Below are positions 43,789-52,559 of a stretch of DNA of 64,000 nucleotides, one piece after another. Under the pieces are notes generated by a model. It saw nothing but the letters and a program-made list of their open reading frames with translations, was not told the DNA's origin and ran no database searches. Made by a program: the position numbers and the translations under genes. This DNA is from Chitinophaga pinensis DSM 2588. GTDB lineage: Bacteria > Bacteroidota > Bacteroidia > Chitinophagales > Chitinophagaceae. The stretch is taken from the NCBI RefSeq assembly GCF_000024005.1, contig NC_013132.1:4272001-4336000 (forward strand), in the 5' to 3' direction. How positions within the stretch are numbered: position 1 is the first letter of the stretch; each line of letters starts with the position of its first letter.

Positions 43789-46230
43789 TTAGGCTGTTGT
43801 AGCGGCGGTATTGCTTCCTGCAACGCTATGCAAGGGCTGACTTATTTCAAAGGAGATCGTAACAGACGCACCTCCGTTGTTTTTCAGCAAGAGTTCTCCT
43901 TCTATGTCATTTGCCAGTCCGCAGATAAGTTTTAACCCCAGTCCGCGTACATTCCCCTGTAAAATATCCCCCGGGATACCCACTCCATTATCCGTAATTG
44001 TCAACTTCGCGCGTTCGTCATCAGCGAGCAATGAAATACTGATGCTATTGCCTGTCTGCGGTACAGGAAAGGCGTATTTGATCGCATTGGTAACCGCTTC
44101 ATTGACGATCAGTCCCAAAGGGATGGCCTGAGATACGTCCAGTTCTACGTCATGTACCTGTACATTGAACAGCACATTGTTTTTAACGTTGTAGCTCAGA
44201 CGGAGGTACTGTACCAGTTCAGGGAGATAAACGCCCATATTAACGGATGAGACGTTTTCATCGTGATAGAGTTTCTGGTGGATCAGGGACATGGCATAGA
44301 TCCTGTTCTGGCTTTCCTGGATGGCCAGTAAGGCTTCATTCTGGAGGTAAGCTGACTGTGATTCCAGCAGACTGACGATCGTCTGCAGGTTGTTTTTTAC
44401 GCGGTGATGTACTTCCCGCAGAAGCCATTCTTTTTCCTCTACCAGCTGTTGCAATGCTTCGTTTCTGGCCAGGGCTTCCTGACTGGCTTTTCGTTTGATA
44501 CGGTACTGGTTATACAGCAAACCTACGATGATCAGCAGTAAGGCAATACCACCCAATGTGATCTTGGCCATAGTGGCGGAGCGGGACAGTTTTGCCTTTT
44601 GCAGCTGGGTGTCCTGTTTGAGGATGCGGATGTCCTGGTCTTTCTTTTGTGTTTCGTACCTGATGATCAGACCGTCCATTGCTTTACGCTGGGAGATGCT
44701 GAAGACAGAGTCCCGGTAGTACATGTATTGGTGCATATTTTTCAATGCCGATAAATAGTCGCCGGTGGAGGAGTCAATTCTATACAGCAGATTATAGGTG
44801 CGTGCCAGGTCAGGCGCAGATATTTTGCCAATAGGGTGTTCAAGCGTCAGTGACGTGTATTTCCGGGCGAGTGCAAAGTTGCCTGTCGTCAGATAAAACC
44901 GGGCCACTGCATTATACGACGTTAATGTTTCCGCGTACGCAAATTGTGGTGGGAACTTTTTTGCTATTTCAATGAACTGAAGATAAGACTCCAGCGCTTT
45001 CTGCATGTTGCCTGATTCTTCATAAGCGCCGGCCGCCTGAATGGTCAGCATCATTTTATTATACATGGTTTCCGCAGGATGTTCGCGATTGAACTTCTCT
45101 ATCAGTTTAAGTGCTTCCTCAGGTGTTTTTCTGCGCCGGAGCAGTGTCAGCCTGTCTAAAAAGCTTTTGTACCATATTATCTGGGTTTCTTTCGTCAATG
45201 GGACGCTGATAGCTCTTTCGTTCCATTTGGATGCCATTTCTACTTCCTCTGCGTTACCATACATCTGTGACAAACGCATACAGATGAGTGAAGAGAAGGC
45301 GGTGTCTTTTGTCGCTTCCATGGCTTTTACTGCCAGATCCGCGTATTTGATGCCCTGTATGGCGTCTCCCCTCAGTCCATGCACATAGGACAAATTGGTA
45401 TAGGAATATTGATGGTGCAGATAGCCGATTTCTTTTTCCAGTGCCAGTGCTTCCATCATTTCCTTTTCCACAACCGGAGGGTTGGTACGAAAATGTTCCA
45501 GTATGGTATGATGCATAATCCAGTATTGCAGCATGGTCCATTTATTGTCCCTGGATAATGTGAGCGCTTCCTGGAAATAGGTTTCTTTCTGTGGAGTGCC
45601 GATGGGAAGTCCGTTGGCCTGATACAGGAGAGAAAGCAGCAGCGACCTTTTATCACCTGATTTCCTGCAGCGCGCGACCCCCTGACTGAAATAAGGTTGA
45701 CTCTTCGGGATATCCCCCTGGTCGGCGTAAAGGGCGCCCAGCAGCCAGTAACTCTGTAATAACCAGAAATTATCTTTCGCAGTCTCGCTTTCCTGTTGTA
45801 AAAGATGGATAAACCTGCCTGCTTCCGCCAGATCTTCCGGCATACTACCTGGCCGGTGGAGGTAATAGTTGCTCAGTTCTGCCAATAGCTGTAGCCGGGG
45901 ACTGCCTTTCACCGTATTCACAAGGCTGGCTGCTTCCGCGATCCTGCCGGCGTCAATCAATGCCTGACCGGGATAGTCCTGACCGGTTTTATATCCCTCA
46001 TTATAGGGCATTAACCTGCTCAATTTATAAGTACCTGTTACAAAGAGCATGGCACTGTCTCTGTCCAGCTGTCCCTGAGAGACGGCATACAGATAGTTGC
46101 CGGTGGCCAGTAATAACAGTCTTTGCATATCCTTGTTATAGGAGGGGGGAATGGGATTATGCAAAAGTTGTGCGTTCAGTACAGTGCATGGCAATAACAA
46201 TAGCCAGCAGAAAAGAATGTGTCGGTACAT
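43789..46230 (-). CDS. TPR-containing membrane histidine kinase, HisKA_2 type
   Basis: The 813-residue protein has a signal peptide, a periplasmic array of tetratricopeptide-type helices (about residues 25-540) and one transmembrane helix (about 560-580, ITLGGIALLLIIVGLLYNQY). A kinase core follows. The phosphoacceptor box is VHHRVKNNLQTIVSLLES, typical of HisKA_2/HWE-like kinases. The ATPase domain contains NEAVTNAIKYAF, DNGVGIPGD and GLGLKLICGLAND. No response regulator is adjacent, so its partner is elsewhere. The ATG at 46230 begins the signal peptide; the longer frame to 46263 is less likely. Confidence 0.9.
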   Translation of the reverse strand: MYRHILFCWLLLLPCTVLNAQLLHNPIPPSYNKDMQRLLLLATGNYLYAVSQGQLDRDSAMLFVTGTYKLSRLMPYNEGYKTGQDYPGQALIDAGRIAEAASLVNTVKGSPRLQLLAELSNYYLHRPGSMPEDLAEAGRFIHLLQQESETAKDNFWLLQSYWLLGALYADQGDIPKSQPYFSQGVARCRKSGDKRSLLLSLLYQANGLPIGTPQKETYFQEALTLSRDNKWTMLQYWIMHHTILEHFRTNPPVVEKEMMEALALEKEIGYLHHQYSYTNLSYVHGLRGDAIQGIKYADLAVKAMEATKDTAFSSLICMRLSQMYGNAEEVEMASKWNERAISVPLTKETQIIWYKSFLDRLTLLRRRKTPEEALKLIEKFNREHPAETMYNKMMLTIQAAGAYEESGNMQKALESYLQFIEIAKKFPPQFAYAETLTSYNAVARFYLTTGNFALARKYTSLTLEHPIGKISAPDLARTYNLLYRIDSSTGDYLSALKNMHQYMYYRDSVFSISQRKAMDGLIIRYETQKKDQDIRILKQDTQLQKAKLSRSATMAKITLGGIALLLIIVGLLYNQYRIKRKASQEALARNEALQQLVEEKEWLLREVHHRVKNNLQTIVSLLESQSAYLQNEALLAIQESQNRIYAMSLIHQKLYHDENVSSVNMGVYLPELVQYLRLSYNVKNNVLFNVQVHDVELDVSQAIPLGLIVNEAVTNAIKYAFPVPQTGNSISISLLADDERAKLTITDNGVGIPGDILQGNVRGLGLKLICGLANDIEGELLLKNNGGASVTISFEISQPLHSVAGSNTAATTA

Positions 46231-46392
46231 GACGGGATTTTGGTTTGTACCTGCAAAATACAAAATGGTCCAGCGTTTCTGGAAAATAGCTGAACAAGAT
46301 AAAAAAGAAAATTACCGGTAAGGGTAAAAGGAGATTGGAGTGTCTTGGTATAAACCATGTTTTTCAATATTAACAACACAACACGCCAACAA

Positions 46393-47121
46393 ATGAACAC
46401 AAAGGCTTTATTTTCACTGTTTTCCCTTGCGGTATTATGCTTCGCATGCTCAAAAGACAAACAAACGAACCCCTACGGTGACGATGTAAAGGATTCTTAC
46501 CAATCCGGCACGACCCTCGAAATAGAGGAGCTGGCCCTTTATACGAAAACGGGTATTGTACATGATCCCGGGACCATCAAACAGTTTCTCGACATTCACT
46601 TGCCTGATACGCAGTCGTCGTTAAGGAAGCATTTTTACTGGAATCAGACGACGGCCGCTGATCTCGATATCGCGATTGCTGTAGATTTTCTGGCTGATAA
46701 TAAGGTACGCTTTAATACGAAGCTGACCCGGATCGTCAGCAAAACAGATACAAGTATGGTGCTGGAAGATATAGACGCAACGGATGTACCCCAAACAGGA
46801 ACAGCACCATGTGACGTAGCGCATGAAAAAGTAGCGAAGATCAAACCATTAGGCAACTGTCCTGGTGGCAACTGTACTACATATCATAAGACCTATCCGA
46901 TCATGATCAGGGACGGAAAGTATTATCTGCCTACATTATACTTCATGGCCATCAACACGCACATAGAATATGTGTTTGGTATGCCGGCGACGATCACTTG
47001 CTTTAAGTTGTCGCAGGATTATCCGATGCTGAATTTTGTAAATCCGGAACTGTCTGCATCCATGACTGCAAATGATACGATACTGGTGCAACGCGCAAGA
47101 CTTGCATTAGAGAAAAGATAA
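46393..47121 (+). CDS. Hypothetical lipoprotein
   Basis: The 242-residue protein begins with a lipoprotein signal (LAVLCFACSKDK, lipidated Cys at residue 19), followed by a mixed alpha/beta region with no family I recognise. Cys residues occur at APCDVAHEK, PLGNCPGGNCTTYHK and TITCFK, and could form disulfides. The ATG at 46393 is preferred because it starts the signal. It is divergent from the histidine kinase and ends with a strong terminator. Confidence 0.7.
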   Translation: MNTKALFSLFSLAVLCFACSKDKQTNPYGDDVKDSYQSGTTLEIEELALYTKTGIVHDPGTIKQFLDIHLPDTQSSLRKHFYWNQTTAADLDIAIAVDFLADNKVRFNTKLTRIVSKTDTSMVLEDIDATDVPQTGTAPCDVAHEKVAKIKPLGNCPGGNCTTYHKTYPIMIRDGKYYLPTLYFMAINTHIEYVFGMPATITCFKLSQDYPMLNFVNPELSASMTANDTILVQRARLALEKR

Positions 47122-47140
47122 AACGTACTGTCATGCTATG

Positions 47141-47173
47141 AAGCTGCCGTGTAGTCATACCGGCAGCTTTTTT
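47141..47173 (+). terminator. Intrinsic terminator of the lipoprotein gene
   Basis: AAGCTGCCG (47141-47149) pairs perfectly with CGGCAGCTT (47161-47169) across an 11-base loop and is followed by TTTT. Confidence 0.88.
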
Positions 47174-47403
47174 ATTCGCGTTTTTTACTAACGATGTTAT
47201 GGCACGGCTTGCTATGCTGTGCGTGTTATTCATTTCAGTTATACTGAAGATTAATGGGCGTAGAAGCTGGAATCATTTGCCATGGCCTGATTGAGGCACA
47301 TGTCCAATATATTCATCTGATACTTGTATGAGGTAAGCTGCATACGCTTACACGAATTGATAGCGGGCGCATGAAAAATTTTTTTTCCACATTCCGGAAG
47401 AAA

Positions 47404-47479
47404 ATTCCATCGCATGGAATGGTTAAGTCCGTCGGAAACTACGTATCTGATTGATTTTCAGATATTCGCCACGGTGGCG
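47404..47479. promoter_or_regulatory. Two short perfect palindromes, candidate regulatory sites
   Basis: ATTCCAT-CGC-ATGGAAT (47404-47420) and CGCCAC-G-GTGGCG (47467-47479) are perfect inverted repeats with short centres, 150-230 bases upstream of the promoter element of the beta-helix gene. Confidence 0.35.
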
Positions 47480-47631
47480 GCATTCCGGCATTTTTTTAGT
47501 GTAATTGGTACACGTACACGTACTGACCGATAGAATAATTATATGGCCCGAATGTTTCGTTAACATAAACGCTTTAACCAATTCATATCCTAGTTAATAA
47601 TTTTTTTATTAGAGAATCACCTTGCGTTTTC

Positions 47632-47639
47632 TATATTTG
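47632..47639 (+). promoter_or_regulatory. Putative -7 element of the beta-helix lipoprotein gene
   Basis: TATATTTG matches TAnnTTTG exactly and lies 41 bases before the ATG at 47680. No -33 TTG is found at the normal spacing. Confidence 0.5.
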
Positions 47640-47679
47640 CGACGCGAGAAAATTTTAACCATATTTTTTAAACTACAAC

Positions 47680-49077
47680 ATGAAGAAGAACCGCACCTAC
47701 CTGGCGCAGGCATTGCTTTGCGCGTCTATCCTTGCCTTGTCTACAAGCTGCAAAAAAGAAGAAGCTATTCAGGAAAAATTAAACGCAGACAGTGATCTGG
47801 CTGTTACCGCAACGGCTACAGGAAGAGAATTTACATTGCTGCCGGACGCTACCGGCCGACTGGCAATTGACAACTCTGCGGGTACCTACAAAGCAGGGGA
47901 CATCATCAATCTTAAAGGGACAATTAAAGTATTGCAGATCTCTAACATGAGCGGTAGTGCATCTGCGCCGATCGTGGTACGCAATCTCGCCGGTAATACC
48001 GTAACAATCGGTAATCCTGCCTGGAATGGCGGTGCATACGGTGTAGCCTGTGTATTCTGGAACTGTCATTACATCCGTTTCGGCGGACAGTCAGGTCAGT
48101 CATCCGTTATCATCAGTGGTTCTACTGCAGCTGCAAAAGCATCTTACTACGATCTTCAGCTGGGTAACAAAACAGATAACATCGAAGTATCTAACCTGAC
48201 TATTCAGAATGGCGGAAATGGCATCGTTGCCAAGACAGATCCTGTGAAGGGGGATGCAAGTACGGCTTATCCAAATACGACCATGATGAACCTGAAGATC
48301 CATGATGTGCTGATCAAGAATACGACCAACGAGGCGATGTATATCGGTCATACTGCTACTTACTGGGATCTGACAGCGAATGCACCCTATTATGGTTCTA
48401 CTTCCGCAATGACGAGTGGTCATCAGTATGTGCAACCTGTAATATGGCGTAATGTAAAGATCTATAACAACACGTGTAAAGATATCGGACTGGATGGTAT
48501 TCAGACAGCCGCGATCGATCAACTGGAAGTGTACAATAACGAAGTGACCAACTGGGCATTGCAGAGAGATGGTTATCACAATGGTGGTATCCTGATCGGT
48601 GGCCGTACGACCAACACCAATGTACATGACAACTGGGTACATGACGGCTGGGGTGAGATGCTGCAGTTCTACGGTTCCGGTGAGAACGGCGCTACGCACA
48701 TCATCAATAATAACCTGTTTTCAAAGAACCAGGGTGAAGGTTTGAGCATCAGAGGTACGGCGAATGCGGTGGTAAGGATCACCAATAATACGATCGCCTG
48801 GACAAAAGGTAACAGCCTTCGTCTGAATGGCAGTACTGGTATGAAAACAGCGCAGATCATCAGTAACAACGCATTTATCAGACCTATCAATGGTGTCACT
48901 ACCATTACGGTAAGAAACTATATTTATGCGGAAGTGGGCGCTATTTTTACAGAAGGTACGGGTTCAGTAGTGAATAAGAAATTCCCGACTGTGCAGTCTG
49001 CAAAAGTAGACATCAATAACTACTATCTTCCAATGGCAGGTTCTCAGATGGGAAATGCCGGTTACAGAAAGAAATAA
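47680..49077 (+). CDS. Right-handed parallel beta-helix lipoprotein
   Basis: The 465-residue protein has a lipoprotein signal with lipidated C24 (LALSTSCKKEE), a linker, and about ten beta-helix coils (about residues 70-420). The coils show repeated N-ladders such as IEVSNLTIQNGGNGIV, WRNVKIYNNTCKDIG, LEVYNNEVTNWAL, TNVHDNWVHDGW and VRITNNTIAWTKG. Such proteins include polysaccharide lyases and surface binding proteins. Catalytic residues are not evident, so an exact activity is not assigned. It is followed by a strong terminator. Confidence 0.82.
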   Translation: MKKNRTYLAQALLCASILALSTSCKKEEAIQEKLNADSDLAVTATATGREFTLLPDATGRLAIDNSAGTYKAGDIINLKGTIKVLQISNMSGSASAPIVVRNLAGNTVTIGNPAWNGGAYGVACVFWNCHYIRFGGQSGQSSVIISGSTAAAKASYYDLQLGNKTDNIEVSNLTIQNGGNGIVAKTDPVKGDASTAYPNTTMMNLKIHDVLIKNTTNEAMYIGHTATYWDLTANAPYYGSTSAMTSGHQYVQPVIWRNVKIYNNTCKDIGLDGIQTAAIDQLEVYNNEVTNWALQRDGYHNGGILIGGRTTNTNVHDNWVHDGWGEMLQFYGSGENGATHIINNNLFSKNQGEGLSIRGTANAVVRITNNTIAWTKGNSLRLNGSTGMKTAQIISNNAFIRPINGVTTITVRNYIYAEVGAIFTEGTGSVVNKKFPTVQSAKVDINNYYLPMAGSQMGNAGYRKK

Positions 49078-49097
49078 CTGTCACACTTTAGAATAAC

Positions 49098-49134
49098 GAC
49101 GCCCGTGGATGTTAGTCCATGGGCGTCTTTTTTT
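49098..49134 (+). terminator. Intrinsic terminator of the beta-helix gene
   Basis: A 12-base stem (49098-49109 with 49116-49127, one mismatched position that can wobble) with a six-base loop is followed by seven T residues. Confidence 0.9.
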
Positions 49135-49153
49135 CATGGATAGTGATATGCGT

Positions 49154-50278
49154 TTATACCATTTGCACGCCTAAGCGGCTTCTGGCTGCCAGTTGTTTGC
49201 CGTGATTGACGATCGCCAATCCATACCGGGTTTGCTGTCCGCTCCAATAAGCCAGCGCTGTTTCGATATCTTCATAATCGCTTAGACTATTCGCCAGTAC
49301 AATGGCATCCCGGTAAGCTTTTGCTGTACCGGAAGCAGTGTGTGGCCTGACCACAAAAGCGGCGTCTCCCAGGATAGCTACTCTTCCCTGGTACATCTCC
49401 GGTACGGCCAGATCAAAAATGACCTGTACGAAAGGATGTGCGGTCTGGCGTACGCGATCGCGTAAGACAGGAGGCAGCTGTTCATAGGCCAGTTGGTGCA
49501 GTGCCGTCAGACTGTCTGCATTCATCGAGCCAGCTGGTACCGTAAACTGTCGCTGTTGCCCGTTTTTATCGGTGAGTAATTTTTCGAGTTCGGCATTTGT
49601 TTTATTTTGGTACCACACCCAGTTATACAAACGTTTCCCTTTCTTCAGTTCACCATCCGGTCCTGGTACCATATACGAGAGCAAATGGGAGTTCTCGTAA
49701 GGAAAGAGGGTGAATTTACCGGCGAAGAAGGCGGCCTCTTCCAATGTTAGTTCCTGTTCAGGAATCAGTCCCCTGTAGGCGACATAGCCAGCGTATTCCG
49801 GCAGCACGGCAGGATATATTTGCCTTCTCACAATGGAGTTATATCCGTCTGCACCGATCAGTAATTCCGCCGTCACCTTTGTCCCATTGCTAAATGTGGC
49901 CGTCACAGCATAAGGATCCTGTCCGATCGCCTGTAATTCGTGGCCATAAAAATATCTTTCAGCCGGAAAATAGTCTTTAAGCTGACGCCAGAGATAATTC
50001 CAGGAGGTAAACTGTGTATCATTCGGATATCTCAGCACCGGAGTACCATTTTCATCGAGGATCTGTCTTTGTCTGGCTGGTACGCCAAATATGTCCTTCG
50101 GTGCAATACGATGTTCCATGAGGTAGTCCATCATTTCAGGTTGTATGACAAGACCCGCGCCTCTGTCTTTCATATCTTTTGCTGCCCGTTCATATATCTC
50201 CACGTCGAAGCCTTGTTGCAGCAGGGCTATGCCTGTACTCAGGCCGCCGATAGAGCCGCCTATAACGATTATTTTCAT
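49154..50278 (-). CDS. FAD-dependent monooxygenase, aromatic-ring hydroxylase type
   Basis: The 374-residue flavoprotein hydroxylase has the Rossmann FAD motif IVIGGSIGGLSTGIALLQQG, the DG motif LLIGADGYNSIVRRQ and the FAD-phosphate motif GDAAFVVRPHTASGTAKA. The RPHTASGTAKA form recalls 2,6-dihydroxypyridine 3-monooxygenase-type enzymes. It uses NAD(P)H and O2 to hydroxylate an aromatic or heteroaromatic substrate that cannot be named here. It starts two bases after the MFS transporter stop, so the two are one operon, suggesting resistance to, or use of, a small aromatic compound. Confidence 0.88.
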   Translation of the reverse strand: MKIIVIGGSIGGLSTGIALLQQGFDVEIYERAAKDMKDRGAGLVIQPEMMDYLMEHRIAPKDIFGVPARQRQILDENGTPVLRYPNDTQFTSWNYLWRQLKDYFPAERYFYGHELQAIGQDPYAVTATFSNGTKVTAELLIGADGYNSIVRRQIYPAVLPEYAGYVAYRGLIPEQELTLEEAAFFAGKFTLFPYENSHLLSYMVPGPDGELKKGKRLYNWVWYQNKTNAELEKLLTDKNGQQRQFTVPAGSMNADSLTALHQLAYEQLPPVLRDRVRQTAHPFVQVIFDLAVPEMYQGRVAILGDAAFVVRPHTASGTAKAYRDAIVLANSLSDYEDIETALAYWSGQQTRYGLAIVNHGKQLAARSRLGVQMV

Positions 50279-50280
50279 GA

Positions 50281-51450
50281 TCAGTGAGTTTGTTTTTGCA
50301 TACGGGGGGTGCTGATAACATTAAGGATGGCCAGCGCGCCCAGGAAAATCATAAAGGAGGTGGACCAACTCCAGCCGCCTGTATTCCATAAAACAATGGA
50401 TAGATACGTACCGAGTGCGCCGCCTACGAAGTAACTGGTCATATACACCATGTTAATCCTGCTGTTGGCCAGATGGTCCAGGGAATAGATGATAGCGATA
50501 TTGGTGACCTGTGTCGCCTGTACGCCTATGTCCAGTAATATTACCGTCAGCCATATACCAGTAAGGGACCCCGGAAATAGTTTCAGCACAAGAATACTGA
50601 TGAGTGTAATGCCTGTAGAGAAGAGCAGTGAACGGGATTGTGTGCCTTTGTCCGCCAGTTTACCAAAGATTGGTGCTAGTAATGCACCGGCAGCGGCCAG
50701 TAAGCCAAAAAGACCTATCAGGGAGGCGGAGTAGTTGAATGGCGCCTCACTCAGATAGAATGTCAGCGTTACCCAGAAAGCGCTTAGTGTACCGAAGGCA
50801 AGCATACCGGTTAGGGCAGTTCGTCTCAAAAGTGGAAATCGCCGTAACTGGTCTACTGTTGATGTAAGCAGTCTGCTGTAGGTGCCGTCGAATCGTTCAT
50901 GCATCGGAGGGAAGTCGGCCTGCATGAGGATACCGGTAAAGAATACCATCACCGCAGACAACAGGTACACGTATTGCCAGCCCAGCCAGTTGGTAATAAA
51001 ACCACTGAATACACGGGCAACAAGAATGCCCACCAGGATACCGGTGAAGATCTGTCCAACGATTTTACCCCTGTTTTCTTTTACGAGGCTGGCGGCCATA
51101 GGGAGTATGACCTGTGCAACTACAGAGAAGACGCCGATCAGCAGACTTCCTGCATATAACACAGGCAGTGTCGGAGAGAATGCCATTAAGAGCAGAGAGA
51201 TGAATAAGCCTGCCTGCAGGTACAATATCAGGAGCTTACGTTCTATCATATCACCTATGGGTGTGAGGAAGAAGAGACCTATACCATAACCAACCTGGCC
51301 CAAAACAGAGATGATTCCCACTTTTTCTGCGGATGTCTGAAAGGAGTGTGCGATCGTATTGAGTATGGGTTGGCTGTAATAGACATTTGCTACACTGGTA
51401 CCTGCAGTTGCAGCCATTATAAATACCTGTGCTTTTGTTAGAGATGCCAT
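50281..51450 (-). CDS. MFS transporter, drug/metabolite efflux type
   Basis: The 389-residue inner-membrane protein has about 12 transmembrane helices and a GDMIERK signature between helices 2 and 3 (LTPIGDMIERKLLILYL), with ANVYYSQPILNTIAH near the N-terminus. The layout matches the MFS group of putative efflux proteins. It is co-transcribed with the downstream FAD monooxygenase and preceded on the same strand by a Crp/Fnr regulator gene, a plausible controller. Confidence 0.9.
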   Translation of the reverse strand: MASLTKAQVFIMAATAGTSVANVYYSQPILNTIAHSFQTSAEKVGIISVLGQVGYGIGLFFLTPIGDMIERKLLILYLQAGLFISLLLMAFSPTLPVLYAGSLLIGVFSVVAQVILPMAASLVKENRGKIVGQIFTGILVGILVARVFSGFITNWLGWQYVYLLSAVMVFFTGILMQADFPPMHERFDGTYSRLLTSTVDQLRRFPLLRRTALTGMLAFGTLSAFWVTLTFYLSEAPFNYSASLIGLFGLLAAAGALLAPIFGKLADKGTQSRSLLFSTGITLISILVLKLFPGSLTGIWLTVILLDIGVQATQVTNIAIIYSLDHLANSRINMVYMTSYFVGGALGTYLSIVLWNTGGWSWSTSFMIFLGALAILNVISTPRMQKQTH

Positions 51451-51581
51451 TGTAAAGTTTTTTTACTTACTGAATCGATTGTCATTAAGACAATACAAAA
51501 TTCGCATCTCTGCACACCCTCTCCAATGAACTGGAACAGGAAAAGAGGGCTAACTGGTTCAAGAAAAAAGGTTGAACTGGA

Positions 51582-52172
51582 TTAACTTTTCTTCGCCATC
51601 CTTTTGTGGCGGAGCTTTGAAAGGTATTCTGTTGTCATGCCCAGGAAGGAGGCTAATGCGTATTGGGGTACTTTTCGTACGATATTGGGATATTTTTCCA
51701 GGAAGATCTCGTAGCGTTGTTCAGCAGTTTTGGTGAGGTTAGTGATCACCCTGCGGGCCATATAGGCAGCCGTATTCTCCGCCAGTACCCGGAAAAATGT
51801 CTCAAATTTACACCGGCTGTTTTTGAGGCGTTGCTCACTGTCGTAATCAATTTCCAGTATCAGGCTGTCCTCCAGCGCGACAATGAACATAGTAGCCGGT
51901 TGCTGGAAGATATAACTGTTGTAGTCGGAGATCCACCAGTCTTCGACGGCAAACTGGATGGTATGCTCCTGTCCTTCATCCCCAATGACATACGCCCTGA
52001 AAGCGCCTTCTACTACAAAGTATCTGTGTCTGGCCAGAAAACCGGGTTGTTCGATAAACTGTCTTTTCTTTATTCTGACAGCTTTGAAGCTATTGCAGAA
52101 CTCATTCAGTTCTTCTTCCGTAAAGGGGATGCGTTTGAGCACATGCTCTCTGAAGCTACTGTAATCTGACAT
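51582..52172 (-). CDS. Crp/Fnr-family transcriptional regulator
   Basis: The 196-residue protein has an N-terminal cyclic-nucleotide-binding-type beta roll (about residues 20-125: FIEQPGFLARHRYFVVEGAF, HTIQFAVEDWWISDYNSYIF). A C-terminal helix-turn-helix includes VPQYALASFLGMTTEYLSKLR. No Fe-S cysteine cluster typical of Fnr is seen. Proteins of this size are abundant in Bacteroidota. It may regulate the MFS/monooxygenase pair 130 bases downstream. Confidence 0.9.
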   Translation of the reverse strand: MSDYSSFREHVLKRIPFTEEELNEFCNSFKAVRIKKRQFIEQPGFLARHRYFVVEGAFRAYVIGDEGQEHTIQFAVEDWWISDYNSYIFQQPATMFIVALEDSLILEIDYDSEQRLKNSRCKFETFFRVLAENTAAYMARRVITNLTKTAEQRYEIFLEKYPNIVRKVPQYALASFLGMTTEYLSKLRHKRMAKKS

Positions 52173-52559
52173 GGCGTACTATTTTATAAGCGATCTGATT
52201 GTCCCGCAGTGGTTGGCTGCAGGTTAAAATTAATAATAAAATAGTAGCTGTTTCCGAGCAGTGAGGATAATGGCAAATCTTTCCCGGAGTATTGCATCAA
52301 ATCAGCCCGTACTTACCGGAGGATTAACCTTGCGGCAAGTGTGATCAGGGAAATGGCAATGAAAAAAACATATAAAAGGTGAATAGATTTCAGATGTGGG
52401 AACGGTTCGTTTTTCATGAGACATACTTTCCAGATACAGGAGCAAAAAGTGCTCCTGTATCATAGGGAAGTGTATGTTGTTGATTTGCAATCGAATGGTG
52501 GGTGATAGCTTTTGGGGCCGGATACTGAAATGAGAAGGTTTTCTCATTTTGGGAAGGTT
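52173..52559. other. Intergenic region between the Crp/Fnr and Kup genes
   Basis: No gene is supported. A perfect 11-base-stem hairpin (ATACAGGAGCA at 52434-52444, complement at 52450-52460, five-base loop) lies about 100 bases after the kup stop, and adjoining bases extend the pairing. It may mark the end of the kup transcript although no T run follows on the minus strand. Confidence 0.5.

Larger units (their letters stand above)
47174..47679. other. Long intergenic region before the beta-helix lipoprotein gene
   Basis: About 500 bases without a supportable gene. It contains two short perfect palindromes (47404-47420 and 47467-47479), a TACACG double repeat near 47511-47522, and a TATATTTG promoter element at 47632-47639. 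The length suggests multi-site regulation of the gene at 47680. Confidence 0.5.

Noticed and set aside
52302..52547. 81-codon minus-strand frame between the Crp/Fnr and kup genes
   Set aside because: It overlaps a strong hairpin, has no promoter or motif and does not resemble a real small protein; treated as intergenic.
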